Assembly: GCF_017487405.1 (NCBI RefSeq)
Contig: NZ_CP062222.1
Location: 62,001 to 126,000, forward strand
Reading direction: 5' to 3'
Length of the DNA stretch: 64,000 nt
Origin: Brevundimonas goettingensis
GTDB lineage: Bacteria; Pseudomonadota; Alphaproteobacteria; Caulobacterales; Caulobacteraceae
The position numbers and the translations under genes are program-made. Position 1 is the first letter of the stretch; every line of letters starts with the position of its first letter. The notes beneath the pieces were generated by a model. That model searched no databases. It was not told the DNA's origin and saw only the letters and a list, made by a program, of their open reading frames with translations. Shown one piece after another: positions 7,974-17,321 of the stretch.

Positions 7974-8858
7974 ATGGCCGAACCCGGCGATCCGCATTCG
8001 CCCCAGGACGGCGCGCCGCAAGACGGAGCGTCGCAGGGCCCCGAGGACGCCGACCTGTTCCGCGACGAGCCTGCCCCCGCGCCCATCTCGAGCCAGCGCC
8101 CGACCTGGGCCGCGCCGGTCCGCCCCGCGCCCGAGCCGGAGGAAGACCCACACGCCCACGATGACCTGATCGGCTTCACCAGCCCGGCTTCGCTTGTCGG
8201 AACCGAGCGTCCGGCTCGGAAACCCGAGCCAGAGCCTGAACCGGAGATGATTGCGGAACCCGAGCCCGCGCCGGAGCCCGAGGTCACGCCCGTCCCGGAT
8301 CCGGAATCCCCGATCCTGGCCCCGGCCTTCACCGCGCCGAAGGCCGAGCCCAAGGCGCACGACACCATCCTGGAGCCGACCTCGTCCTGGGCGGTCGAGA
8401 CCCCTCTGGCGGCCGAGACCGTTTCGCCTGCTGCCTACAGCCCGGTGTTCAACCGTGCCACGCCTGCCGCAGGCGGCAGGCCGACGTTCGGACGCGCGGA
8501 CTCCAAAGGCGGCGCCGGCGGCGAGCCGCTTGAGGGCGCCACGGGCCTCTATACGATCTACGCCCTGATCCTGTTCGCGGTGCCGACCTTCGGTGTGGCG
8601 GCGGTGATTGGCCTGCTGATGGTCTGGATGCGGCCCAAGCCCGAACAGCCGCTGGCGCGCAGCCATTTCGAGTTCCAGACCCGGACCCTTTGGATCGCCG
8701 CCATCGCCGCCGCCGTCGGCGTCGTGCTGATCGCGGTGAACCTTGGGGTGTTCGTACTCGTTGCCATGGCCATGTGGGTGATTGTGCGCGGCGCCTGGGG
8801 GATCATGACCCTCGCGGCGGGCAAGCCGGTCGCCAATCCCCGCACCTGGATGATCTGA
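7974..8858 (+). CDS. Membrane protein with long Pro/Glu-rich N-terminus and DUF4870-like tail
   Basis: 294 residues. The first ~180 are low-complexity, rich in Pro, Glu and Ala (for example PEPEPEPEMIAEPEPAPEPE), and probably disordered. The last ~110 hold three hydrophobic helices (YTIYALILFAVPTFGVAAVI; LWIAAIAAAVGVVLIAVNLG; VFVLVAMAMWVIVRGAWGI), resembling the DUF4870 membrane fold found alone in the next gene. GGAG stands eight bases before the ATG. Function is unknown. The adjacent DUF4870 gene suggests the two work together, perhaps as a membrane assembly with a disordered cytoplasmic arm. Confidence 0.82.
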   Translation: MAEPGDPHSPQDGAPQDGASQGPEDADLFRDEPAPAPISSQRPTWAAPVRPAPEPEEDPHAHDDLIGFTSPASLVGTERPARKPEPEPEPEMIAEPEPAPEPEVTPVPDPESPILAPAFTAPKAEPKAHDTILEPTSSWAVETPLAAETVSPAAYSPVFNRATPAAGGRPTFGRADSKGGAGGEPLEGATGLYTIYALILFAVPTFGVAAVIGLLMVWMRPKPEQPLARSHFEFQTRTLWIAAIAAAVGVVLIAVNLGVFVLVAMAMWVIVRGAWGIMTLAAGKPVANPRTWMI

Positions 8859-8876
8859 CGCAAGGAGCGCCACAGG

Positions 8877-9263
8877 ATGACCGACGCCCAACCCCGCCTC
8901 GACAGCGGCCATGAGTCCGAAGGCAAGCCCGCGGCGATCATCGCCTGGGCCCTCTACATCCTGTCGATCCCCAGCGCGAACCTGCTGGTCATCGTCGGTC
9001 TGATCGTCGCCTATGCCGGGCGAGGCACGGCGACCGGACTGGCGCGCGCGCATATCGAGGCCCAGATCGTCCTGTTCTGGTCGGTCTTCTGGTGGACCTT
9101 GGGGCTGTGGATCGTGGTCGCGATCAGCACCCTGCTGTCGACGATCCTGATCGGGATTCCCTTCCTGCTCCTGGCCTTGCTGCTGCTGTTCATCCTGCAC
9201 ATCTGGTTCACGGTGAAGGCGGTCCTCGGCCTGATCAACCTGCTGTCCGACAAGGCTCCGTAG
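8877..9263 (+). CDS. DUF4870-type small membrane protein
   Basis: A 128-residue protein with a short polar N-terminus (GHESEGKPAAIIAWALYILS) and three or four hydrophobic helices, including NLLVIVGLIVAYAGRG and the strongly hydrophobic SWLI-like segment FLLLALLLLFILHIWFTVKA. The arrangement, with RAHIEAQIVLFW between helices, is that of DUF4870/TM-helper proteins of unknown function. CAAGGAGCG precedes the ATG. It lies 18 bases after its longer paralogue, so both are probably in one operon. Confidence 0.83.
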   Translation: MTDAQPRLDSGHESEGKPAAIIAWALYILSIPSANLLVIVGLIVAYAGRGTATGLARAHIEAQIVLFWSVFWWTLGLWIVVAISTLLSTILIGIPFLLLALLLLFILHIWFTVKAVLGLINLLSDKAP

Positions 9264-9403
9264 CCGGGCGCCGTAACCGGATACCGCCCTGTTGCCAGCG
9301 CCGTTGCAGGCGCGCATCAATTGCAAAAGATTGGTCGCGCCGCCGGAACACCCTCTCATCCCGGCGGTTGGCCCACCAAAGCACAGCGCCGGGAAACGCC
9401 TTC

Positions 9404-9691
9404 ATGACCGACTTTCGTGATGTGCCCGCCGAGCAGAGGTTCGAGCAGGGCTTCACCGATCCCGACGGCGCCCTGCGCGTCGTTTGGGCGGACTATTCGA
9501 TCCAGGGCGACCGGCGGCCGATCCTGCACGTCGAGGCCGAACCCGAACTGCGCGGCTCAGGCGCGGCGGGCCAGTTCATGCAGAGCCTGGCCGATCACGC
9601 CCGCGCCGAGGGTCTGAAACTGGCGCCGCGCTGCAGCTATGCGGTGATCTGGTTCAAGCGCCACCCCGACTATGACGACGTGCTGGCCTGA
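9404..9691 (+). CDS. Small GNAT-like acetyltransferase (YjdJ/YidJ type)
   Basis: A 95-residue protein of the minimal N-acetyltransferase group (PF14542-like). Its core is ILHVEAEPELRGSGAAGQFMQSLADHARAEGLKLAPRCSYAVIWFKRHPDY. The acetyl-CoA loop appears as RGSGAAG, and the ending with Cys-Ser-Tyr and HPDY is characteristic. Substrates of this group are not established. It is followed two bases later by the DUF4126 membrane protein, so probably co-transcribed. The ribosome site before this ATG is weak (GGGAAACG). Confidence 0.83.
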   Translation: MTDFRDVPAEQRFEQGFTDPDGALRVVWADYSIQGDRRPILHVEAEPELRGSGAAGQFMQSLADHARAEGLKLAPRCSYAVIWFKRHPDYDDVLA

Positions 9692-9693
9692 CC

Positions 9694-10332
9694 ATGCCGC
9701 ATCTTGATCCCGCCGCGCTCGGCCCCGCGGCACTGGGCCCGGCTGCGGACGTGCTGCAGACCTGGGTGCTGCCGGTCCTTCTGGGACTGGGTCTCGCCTC
9801 GGCGACGGGGCTCAGGACCTTTCTGCCCTTGCTGATGCTGGCCGTGGCGGCGCGGTTCGGCCTGTTCGGCGTCACCCTGAACGAGCACCTGGCCTGGATC
9901 GGCTCGCTCCCGGCCATCGCCGCCCTGAGCGTCGCGGCGGTGGTCGAGTTCGCTGGCGACAAGATCCCCGCCGTCGATTACGCCCTGACCGTCGTGGGCG
10001 CCTTCACCCGGCCGATCGCCGGCGCCATCGCTGCGGCGAGCGTCTTTGCGGGGCTCGATCCCACCACGGCGGCGATAGCGGGGATCATCGTCGGCGCGCC
10101 GACGGCCTTCGCCTTCAACGCGGTCCAGGGCGGAACCCGGCTGACCTCGACGGCGACGACCGGCGGTCTGGGCAATCCGGTGCTGTCCGTCATCGAGGAC
10201 GTCCTGAGCTTCGGCATGGTGCTGATCGCCTTCCTGGCGCCGCTGATCGTCCCGGTCGTTCTGATCGTCTTCGCCGTCCTGCTGTTTCGACTGGCCAATC
10301 GCCTGCGAGAGCGACCGGCCAGGGCAGGCTGA
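9694..10332 (+). CDS. DUF4126 membrane protein
   Basis: A 212-residue integral membrane protein with about five helices. The central ATGLRTFLPLLMLAVAARFGL, DKIPAVDYALTVVGAFTRPIAGAIAAASVF and the late NPVLSVIEDVLSFGMVLIAFLAPLIVPVVLI segments match the DUF4126 family, whose function is unknown. No enzyme motif is visible. Starts two bases after the acetyltransferase stop, with its ribosome site inside that gene. Confidence 0.85.
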   Translation: MPHLDPAALGPAALGPAADVLQTWVLPVLLGLGLASATGLRTFLPLLMLAVAARFGLFGVTLNEHLAWIGSLPAIAALSVAAVVEFAGDKIPAVDYALTVVGAFTRPIAGAIAAASVFAGLDPTTAAIAGIIVGAPTAFAFNAVQGGTRLTSTATTGGLGNPVLSVIEDVLSFGMVLIAFLAPLIVPVVLIVFAVLLFRLANRLRERPARAG

Positions 10333-10340
10333 CCTGAACC

Positions 10341-10661
10341 CTAGAGGGTGCGGGCGACGATGGTCCGGATGGTCTCGGCCTTGACCGGAAGATCGCTGTG
10401 CAGGCGCGAGGCGATCTCGCGCGCGCCGACCGGATAGGCGTCGCCGCCGTCCGCGATCTCCTTGGCCATTTCGGCCGCCTGGATCAGGATTTTCTCGAAC
10501 GCCTCGACCTGTTCGAGCGCCAGGGCGCGGGCCTCGGTCTGGAGGCGCTTGACCCGTTCGGCGGTCGTCTCCGGCGTTCGCATCATTTCGTAGATGGCGC
10601 TTTCGGCCTCGACGAGACGCAGATTGGGCGTGGCGGGCGGTTTGGACTTGGCGGTCGGCAT
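10341..10661 (-). CDS. Conserved hypothetical helical protein, 106 aa
   Basis: A small soluble, highly helical protein (NLRLVEAESAIYEMMRTPETTAERVKRLQTEARALALEQVEAFEKILIQAAEMAKEIADGG) ending with a second helical segment. I start at MPTAKSKPPATP (10661), which has a GAGGGAAC ribosome site, instead of the ATG 21 codons upstream, whose extra residues do not look like conserved protein. No family recognised. The regular heptad-like spacing suggests a coiled-coil or helical-bundle protein. Confidence 0.65.
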   Translation of the reverse strand: MPTAKSKPPATPNLRLVEAESAIYEMMRTPETTAERVKRLQTEARALALEQVEAFEKILIQAAEMAKEIADGGDAYPVGAREIASRLHSDLPVKAETIRTIVARTL

Positions 10662-10783
10662 GGATTTGGTTCCCTCAGCTGAAGGAAAAATCCCGCACAG
10701 GGCCTGTCGTTCCCGGAATTTCATCCGTGCGCGAAGAACCCGAATCCACTGTGTCGGTGACGCATCATGAGGGATCGCACGGA

Positions 10784-12634
10784 TTAAACCCGCTCGCGAT
10801 CGCCGTCATGCTCGTCGTCCAGCACCTCGGCGGCTTCTTCGTTGAGGGCCTGACTCTCGCGGCGCGGCTTCACGTAGGGCGCCGGCTGCGGCGTCGTCGT
10901 GTTGTTGCGCCACAGCGACCGGCCGGCCTGGAGCCCGCCCGCCACCTGCAGGGTCAGCCGCTCGTCGTCGCGGCGACGGACATCCTCGATGGTCTCGTGC
11001 GCCTCGTCTTCGGAGAAGCCCAGATCCTTGAGCACATGTTCGCCGAAGACCAGGGCGGATTCGAAGGTCTCGCGGATGTGGAACTCGACCCCGGCCTTGA
11101 TCAGCCGGATCGAATGGCCGCGGTCATAGGCGCGCACGAACAGCTTGGTCAGGGGGAACTCGGCCTTGACCAGTTCGACGATGCGGTCGGCCGTCTCGGG
11201 CTTGTCGACGCAGACCAGGATGGTCTCGGCCGAGCCCGCGCCAGAGGCCCTCAGCACGTCCAGCCGGGCGCCGTCGCCGTAATAGACCTTGAAGCCGAAA
11301 TTGCCTGCCGCCTGGATCATCTCGACATCGATGTCGACGATGGAGACGTCCACGTCGCGCGCCAGCAGCGGCTGGGCCACCACCTGGGCGAAACGGCCGA
11401 AGCCGATGATCAGGACCCGCTCGCGCAGGCCCACGGCCTTGTCGATGCCCTCCAGCGACACGACGTCCTTCGGCTTGAACCGGTCGGCCAGCAGCATGCG
11501 CACCGGGGTCAGGGCCATGGACAGGATGACGACGGCCGACAGGATGGCGGCGGTGCGGGCGTCGAACAGGCCGGCGGCCAGGGCCGCGCCATAGAGGACG
11601 AAGGCGAACTCTCCGCCCTCTCCCATCAGGGCCGCGCGCTTCAGGGCCTCGCCATGACCCGACTTGATGCGGGCGATCGCATAGACCCCGGCCATCTTGG
11701 CGAACATGAAGGCGGCGACCCCGCCCAGGATCATCGGCCAGTCGCGGACCACGACGCCGAGGTCCAGCGACATGCCGACGCTGAGGAAGAACAGACCCAG
11801 CAGGATGCCGCGGAACGGTTCGACGTCGGCCTCCAGCTGGTGGCGGAAGGTCGATTCCGACAGCAGCACGCCCGCGAGGAAGGCGCCCATGGCCATCGAC
11901 AGCCCGCCGAGGTCCATGGCCCAGGCGGCGCCCAGGACGACCAGAAGCGCGCCCGCCGTCATCACCTCGCGGCCGCCGTAGCGGGCCAGCAGGCGGAAGG
12001 CCGGATTGAGCAGCCAGCGCCCGATGACATAGACGGCGGCGACGGCGGCGACGGCGAAGCCGATGGTCAGCCAGATCGGCTGCGGGTTCTCGATGGCCGT
12101 GCCGAACATGCCGCCGAACACCGCGACCAGGGCCAGCAGCGGCACGATGGACAGGTCCTCGAACAACAGGATGGACACGACCCGCTGGCCGGGCGCGTCC
12201 GACTGCTCGTTCCGCTCTTCCAGCAGCTGCATGACGATGGCAGTCGAGGACAGGGCGAAGCCGGCCCCGGCGATGATGGCGGCGGGTGCGGCCAGACCGG
12301 CCAGCAGGGCCGCGCCGGTCAGAAGGGCGCCGCAGGTCATCACCTGCAGGAAGCCCAGGCCGAAGATCTCCTTCCTCAGGCTCCACAGCCGGGCCGGGCG
12401 CATCTCCAGCCCGATGATGAACAGGAACATCACCACGCCCAGTTCGGCGACGTGCAGCACCGCCTCGGCGTCCTGGATCAGCCGGAAGCCGAACGGGCCG
12501 ATGATCAGGCCGGCGGCGAGATAGCCCAGCACCGCCCCCAGACCGAACCGTTTGAACAGGGGCACGGCGACCACGGCGGCGGCCAGCAGCGCGACCGCAT
12601 GGCCCAGTCCCATTCCGCCCGTCGGATCCGCCAT
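10784..12634 (-). CDS. CPA2-type potassium/proton antiporter with TrkA-N domain (KefB/KefC-like)
   Basis: A 616-residue glutathione-regulated K+ efflux-like transporter. Residues ~1-385 hold 12-13 transmembrane helices, with the CPA2 exchanger signature (LGYLAAGLIIGPFGF, GLEMRP, STAIVMQLLEE). Residues ~400-520 form a Rossmann TrkA-N domain (VLIIGFGRFAQVVAQPLL, then VYYGDGARLDVLRASG). A ~90-residue polar tail follows. It would export K+ in exchange for H+, acidifying the cytoplasm under electrophile stress. The frame runs open far upstream, but MADPTGGMGLGHAV at 12634 is the sensible start, right before the first helix. No KefF/KefG ancillary subunit is adjacent. Confidence 0.9.
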   Translation of the reverse strand: MADPTGGMGLGHAVALLAAAVVAVPLFKRFGLGAVLGYLAAGLIIGPFGFRLIQDAEAVLHVAELGVVMFLFIIGLEMRPARLWSLRKEIFGLGFLQVMTCGALLTGAALLAGLAAPAAIIAGAGFALSSTAIVMQLLEERNEQSDAPGQRVVSILLFEDLSIVPLLALVAVFGGMFGTAIENPQPIWLTIGFAVAAVAAVYVIGRWLLNPAFRLLARYGGREVMTAGALLVVLGAAWAMDLGGLSMAMGAFLAGVLLSESTFRHQLEADVEPFRGILLGLFFLSVGMSLDLGVVVRDWPMILGGVAAFMFAKMAGVYAIARIKSGHGEALKRAALMGEGGEFAFVLYGAALAAGLFDARTAAILSAVVILSMALTPVRMLLADRFKPKDVVSLEGIDKAVGLRERVLIIGFGRFAQVVAQPLLARDVDVSIVDIDVEMIQAAGNFGFKVYYGDGARLDVLRASGAGSAETILVCVDKPETADRIVELVKAEFPLTKLFVRAYDRGHSIRLIKAGVEFHIRETFESALVFGEHVLKDLGFSEDEAHETIEDVRRRDDERLTLQVAGGLQAGRSLWRNNTTTPQPAPYVKPRRESQALNEEAAEVLDDEHDGDRERV

Positions 12635-12796
12635 ATCGTCTGCCCTGTCTGCTGAAGCTTCATAGTGGGGGCTGGGGCGAAAGATTGCCATCAGGACACA
12701 GTCGCTACCCGCCTTTTTTGGTTCGCAGCCCGGCCACAGTTTCGACGAACGCCAGTCGGCCTCATGCAACCAACGATATAACCGGAGGAAGATGCC

Positions 12797-14834
12797 ATGC
12801 TCTCGACCATGCTCAAACAGGGGGTGGCCGCCGTCGTCGGCCTGTCTCTGGCCGCGCCCGTCGGTACGGGGGGAGGGGCAGGGGGATCGCCGTCGCCCCG
12901 GCCCGTCGGCGGCGATGGAGAGGCGACGCCCGCCGCCTGCGCCCCGCTCGGCTTCAACCTGAATCCGGCTCCCGAACGTTTCGGCTATGTCAGCCGCACG
13001 CCGACGACGGCGCAGCCGCATCTGCAGATCCGTCCAGCGGGTCCGCCGCCGGTCACGATCCCGATCGCGCCGACAAAGAAGCAGGATCGGGTCGAGTATC
13101 AGGGGCCGCCGGTGATCGTGCCCGGACCGCCCCCTCCGCCCGCGCCCCCTCCGCCCGCGCCCCTCTCCGCCCGCGCCCCCTCCGCCCGCGCCCCCTCCGC
13201 CAGCGCCCGCTCCGTCCGCGCCTCCGCCACCACCGGCTCCGCCGGCCCCGGCCCGTCCGCCGGTGATCACCACCGACGCCACAGGCCGCGTGAATTCGGT
13301 GGACGGAGTCGCGGTGACCGGAGGCCGGGTCCCGGCCTCGTCAGCGGTCCACGGGAACATCGCTCCCCCGCCGCCATCGCAGCCGGCGAACACGGAACAC
13401 TATCCGGACGCCACGCCCAATCCGGTTCACCGGGTCGCCGATGAGCCTGTCTCGACATTCTCCATCGATGTGGACACCGCCGCCTATTCTAACGTCCGCC
13501 GCTTCATCGCCGACGGCGCCCGTCCGCCGAAGGACGCCGTGCGGGTCGAGGAGCTGATCAACTATTTCGACTACGGCTACGCCCGTCCGACCAACCGGGC
13601 CGAGCCCTTCGCGGTGACCACGGCGGTCGCCGCCTCGCCCTGGTCACCGGGCCGTCAGATCGTCCATATCGGCCTGCAGGGCTATGAGCTGCCGGCGGGC
13701 GAGCGCAGGCCGCTGAACCTGACCTTCATGGTCGATGTCTCGGGTTCGATGAACTCGCCCGACAAACTGGCCCTGGCCCAGCAGGCGATGAATCTGATCA
13801 TCGACCGGCTGCGGCCCGAAGACCGGGTGGCGGTGACCTATTACGCCTCGGCCGTCGGCACGGCGGTCGGGCCGACCTCGGGCGCCGAGAAGCTGACACT
13901 GCGCTGCGCCGTCGCGTCGCTCTCCAGCGGCGGGGGCACGGCCGGGGCGCAGGGGCTGGTCAATGCCTATGACCAGGCCCAGGCCGCCTTCGGCGCCGAC
14001 AAGGTCAACCGCATCCTGATGTTCACCGACGGCGACTTCAACGTCGGGGTCACGGACAACAAGCGTCTGGAGGACTATGTCGCCGACAAGCGGGAAACCG
14101 GCATCTATCTGTCGGTCTATGGCTTCGGGCGCGGCAACTATCAGGACGCCCGGATGCAGACCATCGCCCAGGCCGGCAACGGGACAGCCGCCTATGTCGA
14201 CGACCTGGACGAGGCGCGCCGCCTGTTCGGGCCCCAGTTCGACAAGGGCGCCTTCCCGATCGCCGACGATGTGAAGATCCAGGTCGAGTTCAATCCGGGC
14301 CGCGTCTCCGAGTATCGCCTCATTGGCTATGAGACCCGGCTCCTGAACGAGGAGGACTTCAGCAACGACCGCATCGATGCGGGCGAAGTCGGCTCCGGCG
14401 CCTCGGTCACGGCCCTTTATGAAATCACCCCCGTCGGCGGGCCGTCGCAAATCCCGGAGCGGCGCTACGACGACAACCGCCGGACACCGGCCCTGCAGTG
14501 GGGCGCGGGCGATCCGGACGGGGAGGTCGGCTTCGTTCAGGTCCGCTACAAGCTGCCGGGCCAGCCGACATCGCGGTTGATCCAGCATGTGGTCTCCAAC
14601 GCCGGCGGAGACAGGGTCTCGGCCCAGCCGCCGGAAAGCACCCGTTGGGCCATGGCCGTCGCCGCCTTCGGCCAGCGCCTGCGCGGCGACCCCTGGATGG
14701 CCGCCAACTACGACTGGGCCTCGATCCTCGACCAGGCCCAGGGGGCGCGTGGCGACGACCCTTACGGCGACCGGGCGGAGGTCGTGCAACTGATCCGCGC
14801 GGCGGACAGTCTGTCCGCGAGAGGCCAGCCTTAG
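12797..14834 (+). pseudogene. vWA-domain (YfbK-like) lipoprotein/secreted protein, interrupted by a +1 insertion
   Basis: Starts at the ATG at 12797 after a strong GGAGGAAG site. The N-terminus has a signal-like segment (MLKQGVAAVVGLSLAAPVG), then a Pro-rich linker. The frame shifts at ~13163 inside a 15-base repeat encoding Ala-Pro-Pro-Pro-Pro. In the shifted frame the protein continues without a stop: Pro/Ala linker, vWF_A N-terminal domain (STFSIDVDTAAYSNVRRFI), a vWA domain with MIDAS residues DVSGSMNS (~13733) and a later FTDGDF, then a DUF3520-type C-terminus ending at 14834. Such proteins are metal-binding surface or periplasmic adhesion-like proteins of unclear role. The break may be real decay, slippage-based switching or a sequencing error. 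Confidence 0.8.
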
Positions 14835-14909
14835 GGGGCCATCTGTCCTCCAAAAGGCGAGTGTCGGGGTCGATCTGTTTCGATCCCGACACAGTCGTGT
14901 CCGCATAAA

Positions 14910-14924
14910 TGCGATTTATTCGCA
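14910..14924. promoter_or_regulatory. Fur-like palindromic box 1 upstream of TonB receptor
   Basis: TGCGATTTATTCGCA is an inverted repeat with arms TGCGA and TCGCA five bases apart. It lies 82-96 bases before the receptor start. The same TGCGA-N5-TYGCA core recurs 46 bases downstream and before the PepSY gene, so it is probably the binding site of an iron regulator, most likely Fur. The regulator assignment is inference from the neighbouring genes. Confidence 0.6.
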
Positions 14925-14955
14925 ATTGAGGTTGAACCTTGGCCGGAAGTTGATA

Positions 14956-14972
14956 TTGCGAGCGCATCGCAA
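14956..14972. promoter_or_regulatory. Fur-like palindromic box 2 upstream of TonB receptor
   Basis: TTGCGAGCGCATCGCAA is a perfect 17-base interrupted palindrome (arms TTGCGA and TCGCAA). It is 34 bases before the receptor ATG, a position from which a repressor would block RNA polymerase. Together with box 1 it forms a tandem operator. Confidence 0.62.
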
Positions 14973-15005
14973 AATCAGCTTAACCGTCCTGGATCTCCTC
15001 CCCCG

Positions 15006-17249
15006 ATGACCGATTCCCGCGCCGCGACGCTTCGCGCTCTTCTGTTCGCCTCCAGCGCCGCCGGCATGCTCTGCGCCGCGCCCGCCCTCGCCGCCGACGT
15101 GGCCCCGGAAGGCCCGATCGCGGCCGCCCCTGACGCCCAGCAATCGACCGCCGTCGGCGACGTCGACGTCAACGGCCAGCGCCGTCGCGCCGAACCGGAA
15201 TCGTCCAAATACGTCGCCCCCTTGGTCGATACGCCGCGCAACGTCACCGTCATCCCGCAGCAGGTGATCGAGCAGATCGGCGCCACCTCGCTTCAGGACC
15301 TGCTGCGCACCTCGCCCGGGATCACCATGGGCGCCGGTGAGGGCGGCCAGCCGCTCGCCGACCGTCCGTTCATCCGCGGCCAGTCCTCGGGCAACAACAT
15401 CTTCGTCGACGGCATCCGAGACTCGGGCGGTCAGCAACGCGAGGTCTTCAACCTGGAACAGGTCGAGGTCATCAAGGGTCCGGACTCGGCCTATTCGGGC
15501 CGCGGCTCGGGCGGCGGCTCGATCAATCTGTCGTCCAAGACGCCCAAGCTGGTGGACTTCACCAACGTCTCGCTGGGCGGCGGCACCGACAGCTACTGGC
15601 GCGGCACGATCGACCAGAACTGGCGCATCAACGACTCGACCGGCTTCCGGATCAACATCCTGTCGGCCTCGGGCGACGTGGCGAACCGCAACGCGGTGGA
15701 CTACGACAAGCTCGGCGTCGCGGCCTCCTTCGCGGTGGGCATCGACACCGCGACGACCGCGACCCTGAGCTTCAACTATCTCGACAGCAACCAGATGCCC
15801 GACTACGGCATCCCCCTCTATACAAAGAAGGGCTCCGCCACGACGGCGCCGCGTCCCAACGCCAGCGGCGTTCTGGATGTGCCCTATGACACCTTCTACG
15901 GCCTGACGGCGCGTGACTATCTGACCAACACCGTCAAGAGCGCGACGCTGCGGCTGGAGCATCAGCTCACGCCCAATCTGACGATCCGCAACATCACCCG
16001 CTACGCCGAGACCCTGAACGACTATGTCGTGACCAATCCGGGCGACGGCGGTACGGCCGTTCTGGTCAACGGCGTCTGGTGGATGAAGCGCGGTCTGAAG
16101 TCGCGCTGGAACCCGGTCGACACCACCGCCAACGTCACCGAACTGTTCGGCACGTTCAACACCGGCTCGATCAAGCACAGCTTCAGCCTCGGCGCCGAGT
16201 TCACCCATGAGGTCAACGACAACGCGTCGTGGACGGTCACGTCCCTGACGGGCACGGCCTGTCCGGCGCCTCTGACCGGCGTGGACTGCACCCCGCTCTA
16301 CAACCCCAATCCCAGCGATCCCTGGACCGGCACCAAGGTGTTGGGCGCCATCACTTCGAACACCACCGACACCAAGGCCGTCTACGCCTTCGACTCGATC
16401 GAGCTCGGAGACAAGTGGTTGCTGAACCTCGGCCTGCGCTGGGACGACTATTCGGTGGACGGCGTGGCCTCGACCGGTCTGCCGGTCGCTGAAGCATCGT
16501 GGGACTTCACCAACTATCAGGTCGGCCTGGTCTACAAGCCGACGCAGAACACCAGCATCTACGGCTCGGTTTCGACCTCCTCGACCCCGCCCCCGGTCAA
16601 TGGCGGCGACGGCAACTCCAGCGCCACGCCTGCCCAGTCGATTTTGCCTCCGGAAGACACCCTCAGCTACGAGATCGGCGCCAAGGCCAGCCTGTTCCGT
16701 CAACAGCTCCAGCTCAGCATCGCCGCCTTCAGCCTGACGCGTGAAAACGCTTCGGTCGTGGTCGACGGACTGGCCCAGCCGGTCGGCGAAGTCGAGGTTC
16801 AGGGGATCGAGATCGGCTTCTCCGGCAACATCACCCCGCAATGGCAGGTGTTCGGCGGCTACACCTATCAGAGCAGCGAACTGGTTCAGGCCGCCGACAG
16901 CAGCGTCAATGAAGGTGATCCGCTGGCCAATACGCCCGAGAACAACTTCAGCCTCTTCACCACCTACCGCCTGCTGCCGAAGCTGGTTCTGGGTGGCGGC
17001 GTCTACTACGTCTCGGACTCCAACGGCGGCAACCAGGGCGGCGCCGGCGGCGGCGCCAACGGCATCTACGCCCCGGCCTACACCCGCGTCGACGCCTTCG
17101 CCTCCTACGACCTGACCGAGCGCGCCACCCTGCAGCTGAACGTGCAGAACGCGACGGACGAAGAGTACATCCTGCGCACCAACGGCGTGCACCATGCCGA
17201 CCCGGCGCCGGGTCGTTCGGCCACCCTGGCGCTGAACGTTCGCTTCTAG
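15006..17249 (+). CDS. TonB-dependent catecholate siderophore receptor (Fiu/PiuA-like)
   Basis: A 747-residue outer-membrane receptor. A signal peptide (to about ALAADVAP) is followed by the plug domain (residues ~50-170; TPRNVTVIPQQVIEQIG, RPFIRGQSSGNNIFVDGIRD, VEVIKGPDSAYSGRGSGGG) and a 22-strand barrel that ends LALNVRF, with the terminal Phe needed for assembly. Sequence style and the adjacent piuC point to the Fiu/PiuA group that imports ferric catechol compounds, powered by TonB-ExbB-ExbD. Two Fur-like palindromes lie just upstream, so it should be induced by iron shortage. Confidence 0.92.
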   Translation: MTDSRAATLRALLFASSAAGMLCAAPALAADVAPEGPIAAAPDAQQSTAVGDVDVNGQRRRAEPESSKYVAPLVDTPRNVTVIPQQVIEQIGATSLQDLLRTSPGITMGAGEGGQPLADRPFIRGQSSGNNIFVDGIRDSGGQQREVFNLEQVEVIKGPDSAYSGRGSGGGSINLSSKTPKLVDFTNVSLGGGTDSYWRGTIDQNWRINDSTGFRINILSASGDVANRNAVDYDKLGVAASFAVGIDTATTATLSFNYLDSNQMPDYGIPLYTKKGSATTAPRPNASGVLDVPYDTFYGLTARDYLTNTVKSATLRLEHQLTPNLTIRNITRYAETLNDYVVTNPGDGGTAVLVNGVWWMKRGLKSRWNPVDTTANVTELFGTFNTGSIKHSFSLGAEFTHEVNDNASWTVTSLTGTACPAPLTGVDCTPLYNPNPSDPWTGTKVLGAITSNTTDTKAVYAFDSIELGDKWLLNLGLRWDDYSVDGVASTGLPVAEASWDFTNYQVGLVYKPTQNTSIYGSVSTSSTPPPVNGGDGNSSATPAQSILPPEDTLSYEIGAKASLFRQQLQLSIAAFSLTRENASVVVDGLAQPVGEVEVQGIEIGFSGNITPQWQVFGGYTYQSSELVQAADSSVNEGDPLANTPENNFSLFTTYRLLPKLVLGGGVYYVSDSNGGNQGGAGGGANGIYAPAYTRVDAFASYDLTERATLQLNVQNATDEEYILRTNGVHHADPAPGRSATLALNVRF

Positions 17250-17271
17250 GACCGTTCTGCGGTTAGTTGAG

Positions 17272-17297
17272 GGGCCCTGTCGTTCGCGGCGGGGCCC
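17272..17297 (+). terminator. Intercistronic hairpin with UUCG tetraloop between receptor and piuC
   Basis: GGGCCCTGTCG-TTCG-CGGCGGGGCCC can fold into an 11-pair stem (two G-U pairs) closed by TTCG, 22 bases after the receptor stop and 24 before piuC. There is no clean T-run after it, so it may be a weak terminator or an RNA-processing barrier that lowers piuC relative to the receptor. Confidence 0.5.
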
Positions 17298-17321
17298 TTC
17301 GTCGTTTCGGAGACTTTCGAC

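Noticed and set aside
10727..12655. 642-codon plus-strand frame opposite the K+/H+ antiporter
   Set aside because: Low-complexity His/Gln/Asp/Gly composition is the mirror of the antiporter's codons, not a protein.
13142..13202. The proline repeat region as a CRISPR-like or other repeat array
   Set aside because: The units are coding (Ala-Pro-Pro-Pro-Pro), 15 bases long and without spacers.
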